From Planctomycetota bacterium (lineage in GTDB: Bacteria > Planctomycetota > Phycisphaerae > UBA1845): a DNA stretch of 20,383 nucleotides. Below the pieces are notes generated by a model, which saw only the letters and a program-made list of their open reading frames with translations, did not search any database and was not told the DNA's origin. Of this stretch, positions 15,639 to 20,383 are shown piece by piece (within the stretch, counting starts at the first letter, position 1; every line of letters begins with the position of its first letter). The DNA is taken from positions 1-20,383 of the forward strand of contig JAJRSP010000195.1 of the NCBI GenBank assembly GCA_024278775.1, written 5' to 3'. Both the position numbers and the translations under genes were made by a program.

Positions 15639-16736
15639 TCAATGTCCCGCTCCAATGCCTTCCTGTTTCAGGCAGGCCGCGAACTCGTCTCGCTGCTGTT
15701 GTACTTCCTCGGTCATCCGGGTGAACAGGTAATCGAACGCGTCGAGCGGGTCGACGTCGCGAGACGCTTCGAAGCGCTCGACCGCAGCGGCAACTTCGGC
15801 CAGCACTTCTTTCTCGATCTTGGCTCCGGCCTTGTCATCGAGGATCTTCCGACCAACCAGGTAGTCATAGTACCGGGGAATCGGATCAAGCTTCTCCCAC
15901 TTTCTCACCTCTTCTTCGGAGCGGTATTTGGTGGGATCGTCAGCCGTGGTATGCACGCTGAGCCGGTAGGTCACCGCCTCAATCAGCGTGGGACCACCAC
16001 CGTTCTTGGCCTTTTCGACAGCTTCCTTGGTACCCGCATATACCGCCAGTGCGTCGTTGCCGTCCAACTGCAAGCCATCGAAGCCGTAGGCAATCGCCTT
16101 TTGAGCGATCGTCTCGGAAGCGGTTTGCGCCTCGCGGGGTATCGAAATAGCCCACTGATTGTTCTGAACCATGAAGACGACCGGAAGATCATAGACCCCG
16201 GCGAAATTCATCGCTTCGTGAAAATCGCCCTCGCTCGTGGCCCCGTCTCCGCAGTAGCAGAGCACTGCGTGGTTGTCGCCACGCAGTTTCATCCCCCAGC
16301 CAATACCCATGGCATGGGGAACCTGTGAGGCAATAGGCACGTTGATGGGTAGGTCGTTCACACCGTCGGGTGGCTGGCAGCCTTCCTCATAGCCGCCCCA
16401 GAACCTCAGCACCGTCTCCAAAGGCCAGCCGCGATGATAGAAGGACGACGGCTCGCGAAATGCGTGGACGACCCAGTCTTCCGGCTCCATACACAGGGTA
16501 GCGGCACAATGGGCCGCCTCCTGCCCGCGGCAGGGACCATACGTACCGATCCGCCCCTGGCGTTGCATGTTGATACAACGTTCGTCCAGACGGCGAGCCG
16601 TCAACATGAGCCGGTACAGATGGATCGCCGTTTCATCGTCAAGATGAGGATCGAGGGCCTCATCCAGCTTGCCTTTTCCATCGAGTATGGAGAGATATTC
16701 CAGCTTGGTTTTTGTTCTCAAAGACTTTCTTGGCAA
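15639..16736 (-). CDS. pdhA: 2-oxoacid (pyruvate) dehydrogenase E1 component, alpha subunit
   Basis: I choose TTG 16736, with GAGG at 16745-16748 eight bases upstream, giving 365 residues starting MPRKSLRTKTKLEYLSILDG, close to the normal PdhA length. A longer frame from GTG 16865 adds 43 polar residues without family likeness and cannot be excluded. Motifs in order: LTARRLDERCINMQRQGRIG, YGPCRGQEAAHC, GYEEGCQPPDGVNDLP, and the thiamine-diphosphate motif GDGATSEGDFHEAMN through VQNN (about residues 163-193), then PTLIEAVTYRLSVHTTADDP, which matches PdhA more closely than branched-chain E1. The enzyme decarboxylates the 2-oxoacid and reductively acylates E2. It is the first gene of the four-gene cluster; its stop overlaps a possible TTG of pdhB. 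Confidence 0.94.
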   Translation of the reverse strand: MPRKSLRTKTKLEYLSILDGKGKLDEALDPHLDDETAIHLYRLMLTARRLDERCINMQRQGRIGTYGPCRGQEAAHCAATLCMEPEDWVVHAFREPSSFYHRGWPLETVLRFWGGYEEGCQPPDGVNDLPINVPIASQVPHAMGIGWGMKLRGDNHAVLCYCGDGATSEGDFHEAMNFAGVYDLPVVFMVQNNQWAISIPREAQTASETIAQKAIAYGFDGLQLDGNDALAVYAGTKEAVEKAKNGGGPTLIEAVTYRLSVHTTADDPTKYRSEEEVRKWEKLDPIPRYYDYLVGRKILDDKAGAKIEKEVLAEVAAAVERFEASRDVDPLDAFDYLFTRMTEEVQQQRDEFAACLKQEGIGAGH

Positions 16737-16958
16737 CGTTACTACCTCGTTTTCGGGAACCCGTGCGCGCTCGTGGTCTCCGAACGTGCTGGCGGCTTCG
16801 TTAGTACCAAACCCCTTTTGGCCCGGTGAATCGCCCCGGTCAGGCTCGGGAGCCGCATTGTACACAAGATCAGCGTTCTGTGTAGGCGCGGAAGCGAAAC
16901 AACGAGGTCATTTCGGGGCATTTCACGCATTAGTTTGTCGGGGAGTCGGCCGGAGAAG

Positions 16959-18464
16959 CTAGCCTGTGAGTTTCTGCCGCCGCCGTTCCGCCAAGGCCCA
17001 GCAGGCGGCCGCTAGCGTTCCGATCGCCACCAGGGCGAGGCTCAGCGTGATGAGCAGACCGTCTTCGTACCGATGGAACTTCTCGATAATCACCAGCGAT
17101 ATGGGTGCCAGCCCGGGGGGACGCACCATTGAGGAGACTGGTAGCTCGGCCACACTCAACACCGTCACCAGACCGGCCGCGGTGGCGAGCGCGGACCAGT
17201 GGATCGGCAGGACGACATGTCTCATGACGGCACCACCGCTCGCACCATCGGTGACCGCTTGATCGATCAGGGATTGCGCTACGTACCGGTGGAGGGCTCC
17301 CGCGAGGCACAGCCCGACCCATGCGAATCGAGCGACGTAACCGATCGCGAGGATCGGCCAATAGGCATACACGATCTCAAACCCGGCTCGGTTGTAGGCG
17401 GCGATGAGCGACTCGCCAATCAGCGCCCCGGGTAGAGCGCCGAACGTAATGGCCCATAACATCGCGACGCGGCGGCAGGTGTGGTATCGCCACACGGCAA
17501 CAGCGATCCACACCACGATGACTCCGGCGAATGAGGATACAGCGAGCGAGCCGATCACGTCATGCGAGTAAGTTCGGATGGCCGTCTCAATGTCGCCGGC
17601 GCTCAGGTCAGCGACCAGCGCGGCGATGGGGAGCCCCCAGGAGAGGAGCAGCATCAAGGCCAGCGCCAGAGTGGGTCCGGATCGTTTCGGCTCGTAGGTG
17701 TTCGACACGTGAGTGATATCAATCTCCGCCGCCTGTTTTCGCCATAGCATTACGGCCATGAGAAGTGCCGCCGCCGTGACACCGATGGAGGGCAGCGCGG
17801 GAGCGATCGTGTCGATAGGGTGGATCGAGCTGGTCGCCCACCCGAGCAGTTCAGTCGCGTAGACGGTAAGTCCGCAGGCGTGCGGCACGCCGTAGTCATT
17901 GAAAAACAGGACAAACAGGATAGCGGCTGACAACGCGATGTGCGTGCGCAGGTTGGGCAGAGCGATGGCGATCATCAAACGCCATCCGGAGGCTTCCAGT
18001 AGAGCGGCTTCACGACATTCGTTGCGACGCTGTGACCAGGCGCTGCCGATCACCCATGCCGGTACCGGCCACGCCCACAATGACCAGACGAGGATGCAGC
18101 GGAGTGAAGGCGACAGAAAACCAGGGGCCACGCGATCCCAGCCGAAGGCGTAGACCATCGGCGGACACAACAGCAATGCAACGCCGAGGAACATGATGCC
18201 CCGGCCGACATGGATCCCGGCGCAACCGATAGCCCAAACCGCCGGCAGAGAACACACGAGACACGCCACGACCGCACCGGCGGCAAGCCACGCCGTGCGT
18301 GCCAGGAGGTGCCACTGCCGCATTCCGGGCTGAAACCCGTTGACCGGTAGGGTGGCGTCGCGAAGGCACTCGATAAGCAATGCCAGGGTAGGCCAGGCGA
18401 TCGCGGCGGCGAATGCGACTCCCGCGCCCGTCACAATCAGAGTATGGGACCAGTGGCGTTTCAC
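16959..18464 (-). CDS. Fused ABC transporter permease, iron(III)-type
   Basis: The 501-residue protein is a double-length permease with about twelve hydrophobic segments. Two cytoplasmic EAA-type loops, where the ATPase would dock, are visible: EAALLEASGWRLMIAIALP (152-170) and DQAVTDGASGGAVMRHVVLP (401-420). The second half also has VAELPVSSMVRPPGLAPISL, a pattern seen in FbpB-type ferric iron permeases. Start GTG 18464 overlaps the stop of the binding-protein gene (GTGA) and no strong ribosome site is visible, so translation probably depends on coupling. It would move the ligand delivered by the neighbouring binding protein across the cytoplasmic membrane. No ATP-binding subunit follows: the next gene is pdhA. 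Iron as substrate is family inference; thiamine or a phosphonate are alternatives. Confidence 0.87.
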   Translation of the reverse strand: MKRHWSHTLIVTGAGVAFAAAIAWPTLALLIECLRDATLPVNGFQPGMRQWHLLARTAWLAAGAVVACLVCSLPAVWAIGCAGIHVGRGIMFLGVALLLCPPMVYAFGWDRVAPGFLSPSLRCILVWSLWAWPVPAWVIGSAWSQRRNECREAALLEASGWRLMIAIALPNLRTHIALSAAILFVLFFNDYGVPHACGLTVYATELLGWATSSIHPIDTIAPALPSIGVTAAALLMAVMLWRKQAAEIDITHVSNTYEPKRSGPTLALALMLLLSWGLPIAALVADLSAGDIETAIRTYSHDVIGSLAVSSFAGVIVVWIAVAVWRYHTCRRVAMLWAITFGALPGALIGESLIAAYNRAGFEIVYAYWPILAIGYVARFAWVGLCLAGALHRYVAQSLIDQAVTDGASGGAVMRHVVLPIHWSALATAAGLVTVLSVAELPVSSMVRPPGLAPISLVIIEKFHRYEDGLLITLSLALVAIGTLAAACWALAERRRQKLTG

Positions 18465-19546
18465 CGGATGAGGATTTCGCGTACGGCTTGTTCAGATTGT
18501 GGCAGGGCGTCGGCGACGGCGTCGAACGCGATCTTCGTTTCCGCCGGCCAGGGCATACCGAGCGACGTACGCAGTGCCGGGCGGACCGGGACGTTGCGCG
18601 AATCACTCTCCGCCAGCATACGCTCGACGTCCGCGGAGACGAGGAAATCGACGAGCTTTCGGGCCGCGTCGGCGTTTCGACAGCCTTTGATGATCGCTAC
18701 GGAACAGGGAATCATAAGCGTGCCGCCGTCACCCATGTCGAGATAACGCAAATCGAGAGAGGCACCACCGCGCTGCGCCAGCCATACATCGTCCGTATCG
18801 GTCGCGGCAAGCGTGGCCCGGCGGGCCATCACCGCGCGGACGGCCGAACTGTTGCCATCCGATATGAGCACACCGCCTTCGTGAAGTTTGGTCAGGAACG
18901 CTCTCCCGCGATCCGCACCCCACAACGCGAACATGGCGGCCACATGGCCCCGTGTCGTACCGAACAGCGGATTCGCAATGGTGGTGATATTCGCAAACTT
19001 CTTTTCGGCAAGCTGCTCCCATCGGGCAGGCAACGCGTCGTCGTGGATTCGTGCGGGATCAAACGCGATCACGCGGCCCCGTGCGGCCAACGCCGTCCAT
19101 CGGTGTTGCTCATCGTGATAACGCCTTGGGATGTCAGCGGCTGTCGGTGGATCGTACGGATCGAGTAATCCGGCTCGGGCGAGGGCTATTGTGTTGAATA
19201 ACTCACTCGACCAGAACACATCCGCGCGGCCGCCCGACCCTCGCGATTCGGCCACAATTCGCTTGACCAAGCCGGTCGTTTTGCCAGCCTCTGAGTCAAA
19301 AACGATCTTCGTCTCGATGCCGGTTTGCTTGCGGAACTGATCCAAGACGGTGCGAGAGAAGGCCTCATCGACGCTGCAATAGAGGGTGACGGAAGCAGGA
19401 CGCGGGGAGGATTCATCGCCCGTCTGTCGGCACCCGAAAGAACCGATCGTCAAGATCAAGGCGCAGGCTCTCGCTGATCCCCAATCCGGCCACCTGCGGC
19501 TGGTATGACCCCGCCCTACTTGTTCGGACTGAGATGTCACGTCCAT
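18461..19546 (-). CDS. ABC transporter substrate-binding lipoprotein, iron(III)-type
   Basis: The start ATG 19546 is chosen because GGGGAG lies just upstream and a signal sequence follows directly; the open frame extends back to 19759 but would overlap the tRNA gene. The protein has 361 residues. Residues 1-39 carry an RR pair, a hydrophobic stretch and Cys39 in IGSFGC, a relaxed lipobox. The mature part reads VTLYCSVDEAFSRTVLDQF, RKQTGIETKIVFDSEAGKT, GRADVFWSSELFNTIALARA, IANPLFGTTRGHVAAMFALW and GNSSAVRAVMARRATLAATD, which is the FbpA/FutA-like group of family-1 binding proteins. The protein would bind its ligand outside the membrane and present it to the permease, to which it is coupled. 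I cannot assign the Tyr pair that binds ferric iron in FbpA, so the ligand remains uncertain. Confidence 0.87.
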   Translation of the reverse strand: MDVTSQSEQVGRGHTSRRWPDWGSARACALILTIGSFGCRQTGDESSPRPASVTLYCSVDEAFSRTVLDQFRKQTGIETKIVFDSEAGKTTGLVKRIVAESRGSGGRADVFWSSELFNTIALARAGLLDPYDPPTAADIPRRYHDEQHRWTALAARGRVIAFDPARIHDDALPARWEQLAEKKFANITTIANPLFGTTRGHVAAMFALWGADRGRAFLTKLHEGGVLISDGNSSAVRAVMARRATLAATDTDDVWLAQRGGASLDLRYLDMGDGGTLMIPCSVAIIKGCRNADAARKLVDFLVSADVERMLAESDSRNVPVRPALRTSLGMPWPAETKIAFDAVADALPQSEQAVREILIR

Positions 19547-19572
19547 TCTGCTCCCCGCAGTTGATATCAGCC

Positions 19573-19596
19573 CACCGAGGCGTACGCCTGCGGGTG
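19573..19596. promoter_or_regulatory. Dyad symmetry upstream of the ABC binding-protein gene
   Basis: AGGCGTACGCCT at 19578-19589 is a perfect 12-base palindrome, flanked by CACC (19573-19576) and GGTG (19593-19596) as outer arms. Its inner edge lies about 31 bases upstream of ATG 19546 on the minus strand. It could be an operator or an mRNA hairpin in the leader. It does not resemble the AT-rich Fur box. Confidence 0.4.
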
Positions 19597-19670
19597 TGTC
19601 CTCTCGGGCGATTAGCACCGGTTGATGCGTTCGCCGGTGTCGCTTGCTTGTTGCAATCGTCGCGAATCCG

Positions 19671-19698
19671 TTGGCGCACCGCGATTCGACGTTAGAAT
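19671..19698 (+). promoter_or_regulatory. Probable promoter of the tRNA-Glu gene
   Basis: TTGGCG at 19671-19676 and TAGAAT at 19693-19698 are separated by 16 bases. Transcription would start near 19705, about 47 bases before the tRNA. The upstream neighbour is divergent, so the tRNA needs a promoter in this gap. Confidence 0.5.
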
Positions 19699-19751
19699 AC
19701 CCGGCTCGCGTGGCGTATACCCTAGACGGGCATCGTCCGCCAGCGTTAATG

Positions 19752-19824
19752 GCCCCCATCGTCTAGTGGCCTAGGATACCGGCTTTTCATGCCGGCGACA
19801 GGGGTTCGAGTCCCCTTGGGGGTG
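19752..19824 (+). tRNA. tRNA-Glu (anticodon UUC)
   Basis: The 73-base cloverleaf has acceptor arm GCCCCCA (19752-19758) paired with TGGGGGT (19817-19823), T8, a D arm GTCTAGTGGCCTAGGAT, anticodon stem CCGGC/GCCGG around loop TTTTCAT with anticodon TTC, and a T arm AGGGG-TTCGAGT-CCCCT. The discriminator is G. CCA is not encoded (GTC follows), so it must be added after transcription. Pair 1-72 is G-U and pair 10-25 is also G-U; both are wobbles where E. coli tRNA-Glu has G-C. In addition to reading GAA codons, tRNA-Glu normally feeds tetrapyrrole synthesis in bacteria using the C5 route. Confidence 0.97.
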
Positions 19825-19835
19825 GTCGCACAAGA

Positions 19836-19877
19836 GCCGCTGCAGGCGATTCTGAGAAGTCGCCGCGGCGGTTTTTT
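19836..19877 (+). terminator. Intrinsic terminator of the tRNA-Glu gene
   Basis: GCCGC (19836-19840) and GGCGA (19845-19849) pair with TCGCC (19860-19864) and GCGGC (19865-19869), with a TGCA bulge on the left arm and a ten-base loop. A T6 run follows at 19872-19877. The position, 12 bases after the tRNA, fits well. Confidence 0.75.
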
Positions 19878-20033
19878 GTGTTGACATGTCTCGATCTCGG
19901 GCGCAACACGTCCTATAGAAAAAGTGTTCGTGTATTGGTGTACTTTGTGGTATCATATGCGGTCGGTAAGGGGGCGGTCTGCGATTGATCGCAGCGCGTA
20001 GAAGTTTCTTCAGGGGTTGGGGTTGGGGACATC

Positions 20034-20383
20034 ATGATAGACAGTCGGATTCGATGGATGGGCGTCGTTCTGTTGGCGGTGGTTGCAACGGCGGCGAGGG
20101 CCGAAGTGGTCACACTCACCCCGGTCAAAGATAACACGCTGTTCCAAGACGCCACCGGCGCGCTGAGCAACGGTGCGGGACAGTACCTCTTTGCGGGGCG
20201 CAGCAACCAAACGGATTCACAATCGCGTCGTCGCGCTTTATTGAAGTTTGACATCGCTGCGGCCGTTCCGGCTGACGCGATTATCACAGACGTGTCGCTC
20301 ACCATGAATATGTCACGCACCATCGAGGGTGCGACGATCATCTCGCTGCATCGAGCGTTAGCCGATTGGGGAGAGGGAAGCTC
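20034..20383 (+). CDS. Secreted DNRLRE-type domain protein, N-terminal part (3' end outside window)
   Basis: An ATG at 20034 opens a frame that stays open to the right edge (116 complete codons). TTGGGGAC precedes it as a ribosome site. Residues 1-23 form a signal peptide ending ARA before EVVTLTP. The mature part reads VKDNTLFQDATGALSNGAGQ, YLFAGRSNQTDSQSRRRALL, KFDIAAAVPADAIITDVSLT and ISLHRALADWGEGS. The order 'DNTL-x-n-GxGxxLFAGR-n-RRALLKFD-n-xLxLxM-n-LHRxLxDWGEG' is that of DNRLRE-type beta-sandwich domains on secreted proteins in planctomycetes and other bacteria, often with a C-terminal sorting tail or dockerin. The complete length, domain partners and anchor cannot be seen. It lies downstream of the tRNA terminator and presumably has its own promoter in 19878-20033, where only weak elements are visible. 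Confidence 0.85.
   Translation, partial: MIDSRIRWMGVVLLAVVATAARAEVVTLTPVKDNTLFQDATGALSNGAGQYLFAGRSNQTDSQSRRRALLKFDIAAAVPADAIITDVSLTMNMSRTIEGATIISLHRALADWGEGS

Noticed and set aside
16857..16862. TACAAT on the minus strand as the -10 of a pdh promoter
   Set aside because: The hexamer is good, but no acceptable -35 sequence lies 16-18 bases upstream. It is kept only as part of the leader-region observation.
19547..19759. N-terminal extension of the ABC binding protein back to 19759
   Set aside because: It would place coding sequence over the tRNA-Glu gene and its promoter. ATG 19546 has a ribosome site and is followed directly by a lipoprotein signal sequence.
19881..19956. TTGACA at 19881-19886 as -35 for the gene at 20034
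   Set aside because: No -10-like hexamer lies at 16-18 bases; CTATAG is about 25 bases away. TATCAT at 19951 has only a weak -35. A promoter is expected here but cannot be placed.

Overview
The window looks like a chromosomal segment of a GC-rich Planctomycetota-type bacterium, with the class Phycisphaerae the best guess. The evidence is indirect. There is an AsmA-like protein of the kind common in that phylum. Secreted proteins with short hydrophobic, arginine-ended tails or DNRLRE-type domains are present. TTG and GTG starts are frequent, and the ribosomal rpmI-rplT pair has no infC next to it. No rRNA or other marker fixes the taxonomy.

Layout. Positions 2-2738 (+) hold the C-terminal part of a YyaL/DUF255-type protein and two secreted proteins of unknown function: one with a duplicated domain, one with a C-terminal anchor-like tail. 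A small convergent minus-strand ORF lies at 2847-3134. Positions 3217-4117 (+) carry a repeat-bearing upstream region, a good promoter, rpmI (L35) and rplT (L20). The L35-L20 spacer contains two tandem inverted repeats with near-identical loops.

From 19546 down to 4210 every gene is on the minus strand. In order of transcription these are: an iron-type ABC substrate-binding lipoprotein and its fused permease, with no ATPase gene; a complete four-gene 2-oxoacid (probably pyruvate) dehydrogenase cluster, E1alpha-E1beta-E2-E3; then tilS, a GT-C membrane glycosyltransferase, a 1196-residue AsmA-like protein and a DUF368 membrane protein. The DUF368 family includes undecaprenyl-phosphate translocases. 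Several neighbours overlap by 4 bases, with stop TGA inside GTGA or TTGA, so translational coupling is likely (tilS/GT-C, GT-C/AsmA, binding protein/permease, and possibly E1alpha/E1beta).

Positions 19671-19877 (+) contain a tRNA-Glu(UUC) gene with a plausible promoter and an intrinsic terminator. At the right edge, 20034-20383 (+) is the start of a secreted DNRLRE-type protein that runs off the window.

Most of the window is housekeeping. The parts least explained by known families are the tandem RNA structures before rplT, the three short repeats upstream of rpmI, the duplicated-domain secreted protein, and the envelope-lipid gene group coupled to tilS. No phage, transposon, CRISPR array or defence system was seen. 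No stretch over 300 bases lacks a gene; the longest gap is 3135-3412.
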